45,877 bases of DNA from positions 1 through 45,877 of the forward strand of contig CALCEB010000055.1 in NCBI GenBank assembly GCA_937900045.1. The letters run 5' to 3'. A program made the position numbers and the translations under genes. Of the stretch, positions 16,332 to 22,812 are shown one piece after another. How positions within the stretch are numbered: the stretch's first letter is position 1; each line of letters opens with the position of its first letter. The notes beneath the pieces are model-generated. The model saw only the letters and a list, made by a program, of their open reading frames with translations. It made no database searches and was not told the origin of the DNA. Origin of the DNA: an uncultured Acidobacteriota bacterium. Its GTDB lineage: Bacteria; Acidobacteriota; Terriglobia; UBA7540.

Positions 16332-17153
16332 ATGAGTACCGAAACCATTAGGGAAGTTGTGAAGGAGAAATACGGCAAAGCCGCGCTGCGGGTGGTGACC
16401 GGTGGAAGTTCGTGTTGCGGAGCGGCGCCCACCGCGCCCGGCTGCGCCGATCCCATCACCTCGAATCTCTACGACCTCAATCAGGCGGGTGAAATTCCTG
16501 AAGAGGCTCTCCGCGCCTCGCTCGGATGCGGCAATCCCACCGCTTTGGCCAATCTGAATCCGGGTGAAACCGTGCTCGACCTCGGCTCGGGCGGAGGCAT
16601 TGACGTTCTCTTGTCTGCCAGGCGCGTGGGGCCAACCGGCAAAGCGTATGGACTTGACATGACAGATGAAATGTTGGCGCTGGCGCACGAAAATCAGCAC
16701 AAAGCCGGAGTCCAAAATGTGGAGTTCCTCCAGGGTGAGATTGAAAACATCCCGCTTCCGGACAACTCGGTGGACGTGATTATCTCAAATTGCGTCGTCA
16801 ATCTTTCGGCGGATAAAGACCGTGTATTGCAGCAGGCTTTCCGGGTGCTGAAACCTGGCGGCCGCTTGGCGGTGTCGGACGTGGTGGTCTGCGGTGAGGT
16901 TCCGGCTGCCATCCGGCGCAGCGTCGAGCTGTGGGTGGGCTGCGTCGCAGGCGCTTTAGAGGAGTCCGAGTATCGCGCCAAGCTGGCCGCTGCCGGCTTC
17001 GAGGCAATCGATATCGAGCCGACTCGGGTTTATCGAATCGACGACGCCCGGCAGTTTCTTACCGGGCAGGGCATCGATGTGGAAGCGATCGCGGCAGCGG
17101 TAGACGGCAAATTCATGAGCGCCTTCATCCGCGCGTGCAAGCCACGCTCGTAA
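16332..17153 (+). CDS. arsM: Arsenite S-adenosylmethionine methyltransferase
   Basis: 273 residues. It methylates As(III) stepwise using S-adenosylmethionine, giving volatile methylarsines. The SAM-binding loop is DLGSGGG (83-89). The three conserved As(III)-binding cysteines of the family are Cys66 (SLGCGNP), Cys154 (SNCVVNLS) and Cys204 (VGCVAG). An extra cysteine pair near the N-terminus (SSCCGA, 28-29) is common in ArsM. Start 16332 has AAGGAAA upstream, overlapping the end of arsR. It is the second gene of the ars cluster. Confidence 0.95.
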   Translation: MSTETIREVVKEKYGKAALRVVTGGSSCCGAAPTAPGCADPITSNLYDLNQAGEIPEEALRASLGCGNPTALANLNPGETVLDLGSGGGIDVLLSARRVGPTGKAYGLDMTDEMLALAHENQHKAGVQNVEFLQGEIENIPLPDNSVDVIISNCVVNLSADKDRVLQQAFRVLKPGGRLAVSDVVVCGEVPAAIRRSVELWVGCVAGALEESEYRAKLAAAGFEAIDIEPTRVYRIDDARQFLTGQGIDVEAIAAAVDGKFMSAFIRACKPRS

Positions 17154-17173
17154 GATGGCGGATTTCCGCGCCT

Positions 17174-17262
17174 GAATTATTCACGAAGTTTTATTTGAAG
17201 ATCGGAAGGGCACGGTTTTAACCGTGCCCTTCCGGTCCTCCATGGGAACTTCGTGAATGATC
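17174..17262. mobile_element. MITE-like palindromic element, short form, between arsM and arsC
   Basis: Ends gaattattcacgaa and ttcgtgaatgatc are inverted. The core GGAAGGGCACGGTTTTAACCGTGCCCTTCC is a perfect palindrome. It is the same family as the long form near 4.5 kb, which has a 45-bp spacer between the arms where this copy has none. It nearly fills the arsM-arsC gap and could attenuate arsC expression as a strong hairpin. Confidence 0.7.
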
Positions 17263-17286
17263 CAGGTCATTTCAAAGAGTCCATCC

Positions 17287-17700
17287 ATGCAACGCGTTTT
17301 AATCCTCTGCACGGGAAACTCGGCGCGCAGCCAGATGGCGGAGGGCCTGCTCCGGCACGAGGCGGGAGATCGCTTCGACGTATTCAGCGCCGGGACTGGC
17401 CCCAGCCAGGTGAGGCCGGAAGCCGTTGCCGCGATGCGGGAAATCGGCATCGATATTTCCAGCCATCGCTCGAAATCGGTGGATGAGTTTCAGGCACTGC
17501 GTTTCGACACCGTGATCACGGTTTGCGATAACGCTAGGGAAAGCTGCCCGGTGTTTCCCGCCCCGACCCAGCGCATCCATTGGAGCATTGATGATCCTGC
17601 CGCCGTCGAAGGTTCGGAAGAGCAAAGACTCGCGGCATTCCGCCGCATCCGGGATGAAATCCGGGGACGCCTTCAAGGTTTTGCTCAAGGCCGGACCTAA
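17287..17700 (+). CDS. arsC: Thioredoxin-coupled arsenate reductase, low-molecular-weight phosphatase fold
   Basis: 137 residues. It reduces As(V) to As(III) with a redox triad of cysteines: Cys8 in the P-loop CTGNSARS (8-15), Cys80 and Cys87 in VCDNARESC. This is the arrangement of the S. aureus/B. subtilis type, regenerated by thioredoxin. I chose ATG 17287 because the frame upstream of it lies in the palindromic element. It feeds As(III) to the ArsM encoded just upstream. No arsenite efflux gene (arsB or acr3) follows in the window. Confidence 0.93.
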   Translation: MQRVLILCTGNSARSQMAEGLLRHEAGDRFDVFSAGTGPSQVRPEAVAAMREIGIDISSHRSKSVDEFQALRFDTVITVCDNARESCPVFPAPTQRIHWSIDDPAAVEGSEEQRLAAFRRIRDEIRGRLQGFAQGRT

Positions 17701-17862
17701 GTGAAGACCGGCTTCGCCCACGATATCATGTAGGGAATGATTCGACTTTGGCGGCATCCTGCCCAGAATCCTGCACTCACCGGCCCTCCAATCGATTACA
17801 ATTCATAGCGAAGGGCCTTTATCCGGAACGGCGCCGGACACCTGTCCGAAACAGGGAATCGA

Positions 17863-19215
17863 ATGTTCAAAAAAATATTGATTGCAAACCGGGGCGAAAT
17901 CGCCCTTCGCATCATTTGCGCGTGCAAGGAACTGGGGATTGAGACCGTGGCCGTCTACTCCGAAGCGGACCGCTACGCGCTGCACGTGCGTTTCGCCGAT
18001 GAAGCGCTCTGCATTGGCCCGCCGCGCAGCTCGGAAAGCTATCTGAACGTGGCCAGCATCATCTCCGCCGCGGAAATCACCAATGCGGACGCCATCCATC
18101 CCGGCTATGGCTTCCTTTCCGAAAATGCGCGCTTCGCCGAAGTTTGCGAAACGTCCAAGCTCACTTTCATTGGCCCCACGCCGGACGTGATCCGGTTGAT
18201 GGGCGACAAGGACAAGGCCCGCAAGAAAATGGCGGAGTTGGGAGTGCCGGTGCTGCCGGGCTCGGGCGTGCTGGAATCGGAGAAGCAGGCGCTGGAAGTC
18301 GCCGGGCAGGTGGGATACCCGGTGATGGTCAAGGCCGCGGCGGGCGGCGGCGGCCGGGGCATGAGGATTGTTCATTCCCCGGATGAGCTGCCTCGCGCCG
18401 TGCAGACGGCTCAGAACGAGGCGGCTTCAGCATTCAGTTGTCCGGACGTTTATCTCGAAAAGTACATTGCCTCCCCGCGCCACATTGAATTTCAGGTGAT
18501 GGGCGACCAGCATGGCAAAGTGATTCACCTGGGCGAGCGGGAATGCACCATCCAGCGCCGTCATCAGAAACTGGTGGAAGAGGCGCCTTCCACCCAGGTT
18601 GGTGGCAAGCTGCGCGAGCGCATGGGCCGCAAAATTGTTGATGCCTTGAAGCAGGTGGGATATACGAACGCGGGAACCGTCGAATTCCTGATGGATGAGA
18701 AGCGCAATCTCTTTTTTCTGGAGATGAACACCCGCATTCAAGTGGAGCATCCGGTGACGGAAATGGTGACCGGGCTGGATCTGGTAAAGATGCAGATCAG
18801 GATTGCAGCGGGTGAAGTCCTGCCGGTTCAAGGTGAGACCGTCCCATTTACCGGACACGCCATCGAGTGCCGGGTGGTGGCGGAGAATCCGGATACCTTT
18901 GCCCCCTGCGCGGGGAAGGTGACGGGATTGCACGTGCCCGGCGGGCCGGGCGTGCGCGTGGACCGCGCCGCTTATACCGAATCCGTGATTCCCCCTTACT
19001 ACGATTCGCTCATCGCCAAGCTGATTGCCCACGGCAGCGACCGCAATGAAGCGATCCGCCGCATGAGACGGGCGCTCGAAATGTTCTTGATTGAAGGAAT
19101 CTCCACATCCATCCCCGTTCACGAAAAAATCATGGCCGATCCGGACTTTCAGGCCGGAAATTTTGATACGCACTTTTTGTCACGGTTTTCGAAGAATGGA
19201 AAGGACGTCGAATAG
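17863..19215 (+). CDS. accC: Biotin carboxylase subunit of acetyl-CoA carboxylase
   Basis: 450 residues, full family length. It carboxylates the biotin of BCCP with ATP and bicarbonate, the first step of fatty-acid synthesis. Visible landmarks are KILIANRGEIALRI at the N-terminus, the ATP-grasp glycine loop AAAGGGGRGMR (158-168), RECTIQRRHQKLVEEAPS (226-243) and the catalytic EMNTRIQVEHPVTE (Glu287, Asn289, Arg291, Glu295). The gene for the biotin carrier, accB, is normally upstream but is not here. Alternatives such as a propionyl-CoA or other acyl-CoA carboxylase subunit are less likely, because there is no C-terminal BCCP domain. Confidence 0.93.
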   Translation: MFKKILIANRGEIALRIICACKELGIETVAVYSEADRYALHVRFADEALCIGPPRSSESYLNVASIISAAEITNADAIHPGYGFLSENARFAEVCETSKLTFIGPTPDVIRLMGDKDKARKKMAELGVPVLPGSGVLESEKQALEVAGQVGYPVMVKAAAGGGGRGMRIVHSPDELPRAVQTAQNEAASAFSCPDVYLEKYIASPRHIEFQVMGDQHGKVIHLGERECTIQRRHQKLVEEAPSTQVGGKLRERMGRKIVDALKQVGYTNAGTVEFLMDEKRNLFFLEMNTRIQVEHPVTEMVTGLDLVKMQIRIAAGEVLPVQGETVPFTGHAIECRVVAENPDTFAPCAGKVTGLHVPGGPGVRVDRAAYTESVIPPYYDSLIAKLIAHGSDRNEAIRRMRRALEMFLIEGISTSIPVHEKIMADPDFQAGNFDTHFLSRFSKNGKDVE

Positions 19216-19217
19216 GG

Positions 19218-19254
19218 GGTAGCCACGACGAGCGTTTTTCTCGTCGTGACCACC
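19218..19254. repeat. REP palindrome, GTAG-CCACGACGA family, single copy
   Basis: GGTAG foot followed by CCACGACGAgcgtttttcTCGTCGTGACCACC. It exactly fills the 42-bp gap between the convergent accC and AlbA_2 genes, 2-3 bp from each stop codon. It may serve both as a bidirectional terminator. Confidence 0.85.
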
Positions 19255-19257
19255 AGC

Positions 19258-20238
19258 TTATCCTGAGAAGTCCTTCCTTACCGCCTGTAACTTCTCACGG
19301 ATGCCCATCTCACCAAGACCGACGGCCCCCGCCTTCGCCGGCGCACTGTCCGCAAAAAGCTTCCAGGAGATTTTTAGGTCTCGGATGTGTCTCTCACCCC
19401 CGAGCACAACGTAAGACAACGCCGAAGGAACTAGCCGACGTGCCTGTGCCGTAAAACCGTACTTAAATTGAAAGAACGTCTCCATCCCCGGATAGACTGG
19501 GTGCTTCAGCTCCCAGAAAACCTGACTTGATCCTGGGTTGGCCCGTGGCTGAACCGCGCCGAGGAGATCTTCGTCATAGGTCAATTTCCCATAGTCCGTA
19601 GCTGTAAAGACGCAGACGTTCTGCGCCTTCACGTTGCTCGCATTCGATAATGTCATGCCTATGTTAAGACTAACATTCTCGGGGCTCTGTTCTCCATGGC
19701 CTCCCACACTCGCTCCAACAATCTCCATTCCAGCAACGACGTTCGGATGCCTAATCCGACTTCGAATGTCCTCTATTAATTGGTGAGGGGCGGGCTCTGA
19801 CCTGCCGCCTATTCTTACGTAATACTTCCTGTCGCGTCGAGACTGGTGGGGAGCTCGTTCGCTGTCGGCAACGTCAATCACGATAACGACCTTGCTTTGA
19901 GGTATAACCGAGGGTGCGCTCCGCTCAACCTCGTGCACGCGAATGTCGTTAAGGGGGTAATCAACCAGATTCGGACAAAGCTGCTCCAGCCACTCTCGCG
20001 TGCTCGTTTTCCCCTTGTAAACGGGGTCCACGCCGTCAAATTTGCCATCGTTCTCAACGCCAAGAAGCAGGTATCCTCCGCCAGAGTTGGCAAAAGCAGA
20101 GAGGGCCTTAGCCAGCTTGCTATCAAAGTCGGCCTCCGCAAGCAACCTTCCGCTTTTCCTGTCAAAATAATCGTGTTCGCCCATTGGCAACCCGGAAGCT
20201 TCCTCCTCGGTCCAGCGGGCTCTCTTGGAAACGCTCAT
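19258..20238 (-). CDS. Schlafen-type AlbA_2 domain protein with C-terminal beta-rich domain
   Basis: 326 residues from ATG 20238, with GAGGAG upstream. The N-terminal AlbA_2 domain (about 17-135) has the family pattern: an acidic/basic opening (YFDRKSGRLL), AKALSAFANSGGGYLLLGVE, then KYYVRIGGRSEPA. This fold binds nucleic acid and occurs in putative regulators and in Schlafen-type defence proteins. Residues about 165-300 look like a beta-sandwich (VSLNIGMTLSNASNVKAQNV); no ATPase or winged helix follows, which is unusual for AlbA_2 proteins. It is the first of the minus-strand accessory genes between accC and thiE. The function is open: nucleic-acid sensor, regulator or defence. Confidence 0.82.
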   Translation of the reverse strand: MSVSKRARWTEEEASGLPMGEHDYFDRKSGRLLAEADFDSKLAKALSAFANSGGGYLLLGVENDGKFDGVDPVYKGKTSTREWLEQLCPNLVDYPLNDIRVHEVERSAPSVIPQSKVVIVIDVADSERAPHQSRRDRKYYVRIGGRSEPAPHQLIEDIRSRIRHPNVVAGMEIVGASVGGHGEQSPENVSLNIGMTLSNASNVKAQNVCVFTATDYGKLTYDEDLLGAVQPRANPGSSQVFWELKHPVYPGMETFFQFKYGFTAQARRLVPSALSYVVLGGERHIRDLKISWKLFADSAPAKAGAVGLGEMGIREKLQAVRKDFSG

Positions 20239-20343
20239 TTTTCTTCTCCTCTTCCAGATTTCATCGCGAGTGGCACGTACATCGATCCTTGATACATGCG
20301 GCCGGGGCATTGTGTTAATCGCCAGTATCGAAGCACCGTTCAG

Positions 20344-20496
20344 CTAATAGCCGGTAGCCACGACGAACGTTCTTCTCGTCGTGGGCTTTTCCTCGGGTTC
20401 AGGCATGGCTGCCGCGAAGGGTGGAATTGCCTTACGAAGATTCGCCGTTACGAAGAAAATCCGGTCGCCAAGCCTTAACCGCCTGACATGGGACAT
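20344..20496 (-). pseudogene. RAYT transposase N-terminal fragment, copy A
   Basis: A 50-residue frame begins MSHVRRLRLGDRIFFVTANL, the opening strand of REP-associated Y1 transposases, and stops just beyond the REP at the element's left end. The HUH motif and catalytic tyrosine are absent, so it cannot be an active transposase. The frame matches copies B and C over the first 40 residues. Confidence 0.65.
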
Positions 20497-20559
20497 GGCC
20501 AAAACAATATCACAATCTCAAAGGCCCACGACGCGGTAGGGCGCTCGTCGTCGCTACCC
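20353..20559 (-). mobile_element. 207-bp REP-flanked RAYT-derived element, copy A
   Basis: The element is bounded by two inverted REPs, GGTAGCCACGACGA...TCGTCGTGGG on the left and CCCACGACG...CGTCGTCGCTACC on the right. The middle holds the first codons of a RAYT transposase. Length and layout match copy B exactly. It ends 5 bp from the duplicated tail of the next gene. It looks like an internal-deletion derivative of a REP-RAYT-REP unit that an intact RAYT elsewhere could move. Confidence 0.75.
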
Positions 20560-20563
20560 GCTC

Positions 20564-20616
20564 CTACTGTTTATATCCGCGACGCCCGATAATAGCTACG
20601 CCAAGAGATCCGGGTT
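20564..20616 (-). pseudogene. Duplicated C-terminal tail of the adjacent membrane-protein gene
   Basis: Directly after the stop of the membrane-protein gene, a second frame reads PGSLGVAIIGRRGYKQ and stops. It resembles that gene's own end SGLVGAVITARQGYKSF, and the DNA shares tttatatcc..gacgc and similar blocks. It is either a tandem duplication of the 3' end or the last piece of a paralogous gene that was otherwise deleted. Confidence 0.55.
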
Positions 20617-21063
20617 CTAAAACGATTTATATCCCTGACGCGCCGTGATGACCGCACCAACAAGTCCGGATGCTATAACGAAAAGATGGCCAGTCGCGGA
20701 GAGATGATGAGTATGTTGCGGGACAGTAAAGAAGCCGTTAGGGTGTGAGGGGAAATAAACTGACGCGATTCCCGCCCCGATCCTCGCTCCGAGAAGATAA
20801 CCGAAAATTCCAAAACCAATCATACGAGGTAGAGGTCCCGCTGATGCGACGATCGCGAAGGCCAGGAAAATTGCACCAAACACTGCAAACGTGAGTGCGA
20901 TGTGCCAGAAAACCGCATTGTGAAAAAGGAAGTTATCAAGTAATCCGTACAGCGCCGACGCAATAAGGCCTGCCACGATCGTGAAGGTCCACGGTGAGTC
21001 TGTCGGCGATAAGGCTTTCCGGGTCTTTGGCTGGCTTTCTATAGGTGTGGGACTTTCAGACAT
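20617..21063 (-). CDS. Small four-helix membrane protein, unknown function
   Basis: 148 residues. After a 25-residue polar N-terminus there are four hydrophobic stretches: FTIVAGLIASALYGLL, FWHIALTFAVFGAIFLAFAI, MIGFGIFGYLLGARIGAGIA and a last one near LFVIASGLVGAVITA. A His-rich loop (PQHTHHLSATGH) precedes the last helix and could bind metal, but no family is recognised. No good ribosome binding site is seen. It is flanked by repeats of the same REP family on both sides. The tail of the gene is partly duplicated downstream. Confidence 0.7.
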   Translation of the reverse strand: MSESPTPIESQPKTRKALSPTDSPWTFTIVAGLIASALYGLLDNFLFHNAVFWHIALTFAVFGAIFLAFAIVASAGPLPRMIGFGIFGYLLGARIGAGIASVYFPSHPNGFFTVPQHTHHLSATGHLFVIASGLVGAVITARQGYKSF

Positions 21064-21139
21064 TCAGATCACCTCCCCCATTTCTAACTTTCTGCATGGA
21101 AATATAACACAGTACGCGGGTGGCTCATACGTAAAAGCC

Positions 21140-21178
21140 GGTGGCCACGACGCGCGCTTTTTCTCGTCATGGCCACCA
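21140..21178. repeat. REP palindrome, GTAG-CCACGACGA family, single diverged copy
   Basis: GGTGGCCACGACGcgcgctttttcTCGTCATGGCCACC. Same orientation as the other four sites in the islet. It lies 18 bp past the end of the hicA reading frame counted through its internal stop. Confidence 0.8.
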
Positions 21179-21195
21179 GATTCGCCGCCCATGCA

Positions 21196-21429
21196 TCATC
21201 GCGCTGCTTCCCACTCTTGCAGCCGAATCTCACGGCCCAGGATGCGTTCCGCCTAGCGGAGCATCATGCGCAAGTGTGGTACTGAGTACTCTACATTGGA
21301 AGGAATAGCCAAGCGTCTGAGGCTGAAAACCATAAACTGGTGCCTGGCGCCAGAGAACGGACCGTCAAAACCGAGGCCGCGCAGTTTGCGGATGAAATCG
21401 CTGCGCTTACAGGGCGTCCACCGACTCAC
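21196..21429 (-). pseudogene. hicA: HicA-like toxin with an in-frame stop
   Basis: From GTG 21429 the frame reads a short HicA-type domain: CKRSDFIRKLRGLGFDGPFS, then GARHQFMVFSLRRLAIPSN and VEYSVPHLRMMLR, with the catalytic His in ARHQF. A TAG at 21253-21255 ends it after 58 residues. In the same frame AERILGREIRLQEWEAAR continues to a stop at 21196, which looks like the native C-terminal helix. The most economical reading is a nonsense mutation. HicA proteins are mRNA-cleaving toxins; the truncated form may still fold, since the catalytic region is complete. It overlaps the antitoxin gene by 23 bp. Confidence 0.7.
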
Positions 21430-21706
21430 GAGTGGGCTCCTTGCTGAGATCAATGCCAGCAATAACAGGAAGCGCATGACCGAGCCTGAGGCCCAACAAA
21501 ATCCAATCTTCAAGCGTCGAACGGAGCTCATTCTCACAGGTGCGCAGGGAAGTTCCAAACGCGATCACGCCTTGACAGTCACGAATGTGACCAGAGTAGG
21601 AGCCATCCTCCAATTTGTCGTAGACGGCCAGCGCCATCGCTTCAGCCATGTAATCACTCAGGACGTAGGTCACAACTCGTCTCCTTTTAACTGATCGATC
21701 TGGCAT
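21407..21706 (-). CDS. hicB: HicB-like antitoxin
   Basis: 99 residues from ATG 21706; an internal ATG at YMAEAMA is also possible. The HicB pattern is clear: YDKLEDGSYSGHIRDCQGVI, then CENELRSTLEDWILLGLRLG, a partial RNase H-like fold that binds and neutralises HicA. No C-terminal DNA-binding domain follows. The antitoxin precedes the toxin, and their ends overlap by 23 bp, so they are coupled. The frame upstream of 21706 runs toward a REP element and is not needed. Confidence 0.8.
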   Translation of the reverse strand: MPDRSVKRRRVVTYVLSDYMAEAMALAVYDKLEDGSYSGHIRDCQGVIAFGTSLRTCENELRSTLEDWILLGLRLGHALPVIAGIDLSKEPTRESVDAL

Positions 21707-21893
21707 GATTGTAATCTTCGTCGCCCCCAAAAGCAAAATGAGTAGCAGGGTAGCCACGACGAACGCTCTTTCTCGTCGTGGGCTTTTCCCGGGGTTCAGC
21801 CACGGCCGCTGTGAAGGGTGGAAGCGCCTCGCGAAGATTCACCGTTACGAAGAAAATGCGATCGCCAAGCCTTAATCGCCGGACGTGTGACAT
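21687..21893 (-). pseudogene. RAYT transposase N-terminal fragment, copy B
   Basis: Begins MSHVRRLRLGDRIFFVTVNL and continues REALPPF, then leaves homology at the left REP. A single-base difference in the REP loop relative to copies A and C shifts the last residues into another frame, which runs on into the hicB upstream region. It has no HUH or catalytic tyrosine. Confidence 0.65.
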
Positions 21894-21955
21894 GGCCAAA
21901 ACAATATCACGATTGGAAAGGCCCACGACGAGATAAGGCGCTCGTCGTGGCTACC
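21749..21955 (-). mobile_element. 207-bp REP-flanked RAYT-derived element, copy B
   Basis: Bounded by GGTAGCCACGACGA...TCGTCGTGGG and CCCACGACGAG...CTCGTCGTGGCTACC. It is the same length as copy A, and the middle is nearly identical to copy C. It lies 27 bp past the stop of the exported Sm-like gene. Confidence 0.8.
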
Positions 21956-21982
21956 AGATTCGTGTAGCCCTCGTTGGACCCT

Positions 21983-22495
21983 TTACCGCGCCCGGTAGAG
22001 GTTCCGCCATCGCCATCTGCGTGCGGGGAGTACAGCTCCGACGATGGCTCCAACAACCGCGAATGACGGCGTGAATATTTCTCTGCCTGCATTGGGCCTG
22101 TCGAAGCAAATAAAGTCGCAACCGGCGGCACCATCCACGTACCACCCGAAGCCAAAGCCAACACCTGCTCCGGCCGCAGCGCCAATCAAGGTGTTTCGCC
22201 AGCGATGCGATTTGCCCTTGGTTGAAACGCGCAAGACATTTTGCCGGGCGAAGGTTTGGCCGCGCTTGCCCAACCGAACGACGATGGCTTCATCACTCAC
22301 GTTTTGGAACTTACCCTTATAGGATTTCATGTTGGTCAGTACAATCTTGATTTCGTCGCCGGGCGCCAATTGCTTGAGGTTATTCCAGTTGGCGTTGTCC
22401 GGCAGGGGCGCAGCGCCGAGCGGAACAATCGCCATCAACTGCATCAGCAAAGTCGTCAGACTGAGAAACAAAATACGTTTCATGTGACGCTGCAT
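21983..22495 (-). CDS. Exported protein with Sm-like fold and glycine-zipper segment
   Basis: About 170 residues; ATG 22495 or 22483. A signal peptide (FLSLTTLLMQLMAIVPLGAA) is followed by an Sm-like beta-barrel (LAPGDEIKIVLTNMKSYKGK, then RQNVLRVS) and a Gly-rich membrane-type segment (LIGAAAGAGVGFGFG). A second Gly/Ala stretch lies near the C-terminus. This order is common in acidobacterial exported proteins of unknown function. It is probably anchored in or lining the envelope. A RAYT-derived element lies on each side. Confidence 0.72.
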   Translation of the reverse strand: MQRHMKRILFLSLTTLLMQLMAIVPLGAAPLPDNANWNNLKQLAPGDEIKIVLTNMKSYKGKFQNVSDEAIVVRLGKRGQTFARQNVLRVSTKGKSHRWRNTLIGAAAGAGVGFGFGWYVDGAAGCDFICFDRPNAGREIFTPSFAVVGAIVGAVLPARRWRWRNLYRAR

Positions 22496-22508
22496 ACAGA
22501 CCTCTCAA

Positions 22509-22667
22509 TTAAAGCAGGTAGCCGGTAACCACGACGAACGTTCTTTTTGTCGTGGGTTTTTCCCAGGGTTCAAGTATGTCCACCTTGAACGGTGGAAGCG
22601 CCTCGCGAAGATTCACCGTTACGAAGAAAATCCGGTCGCCAAGCCTTAATCGCCGGACGTGTGACAT
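22509..22667 (-). pseudogene. RAYT transposase N-terminal fragment, copy C
   Basis: Begins MSHVRRLRLGDRIFFVTVNL and ends EKPTTKRTFVVVTGYLL, 52 residues, close to copy A in length and frame. The upstream frame stays open through the right REP. It has no catalytic residues of the Y1 family. Confidence 0.65.
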
Positions 22668-22739
22668 GGCGAAAACGATATCAGGATTGGACACGATTGG
22701 AAAGGCCCACGACGAGGCAAGGCGCTCGTCGTGGCTACC
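22524..22739 (-). mobile_element. 216-bp REP-flanked RAYT-derived element, copy C
   Basis: Same layout as copies A and B plus a 9-bp tandem duplication (attggacacgattgg in place of a single gattgg). Left foot GGTAACC, right end CTCGTCGTGGCTACC. It is the last element before thiE, and no accessory gene remains between it and thiE. Confidence 0.8.
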
Positions 22740-22812
22740 AACTTCGAATCGAAAGACTTCCGTGAGTTGCAGGGTATACGGGGCCACCCAAAATTGAAGG
22801 AATGAAGCTAGA

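Noticed and set aside
17257..17286. Earlier ATG for arsC
   Set aside because: It lies inside the palindromic element; ATG 17287 begins the family's N-terminal strand.
20353..22739. CRISPR array from repeated palindromes
   Set aside because: Repeats are 0.8-1.4 kb apart, contain coding remnants, and have no regular spacers or cas genes.
19216..22740. Integron cassette array
   Set aside because: The layout resembles one, but the palindromes lack attC core sites (RYYYAAC/GTTRRRY) and no integron integrase is in the window; kept only as an analogy.
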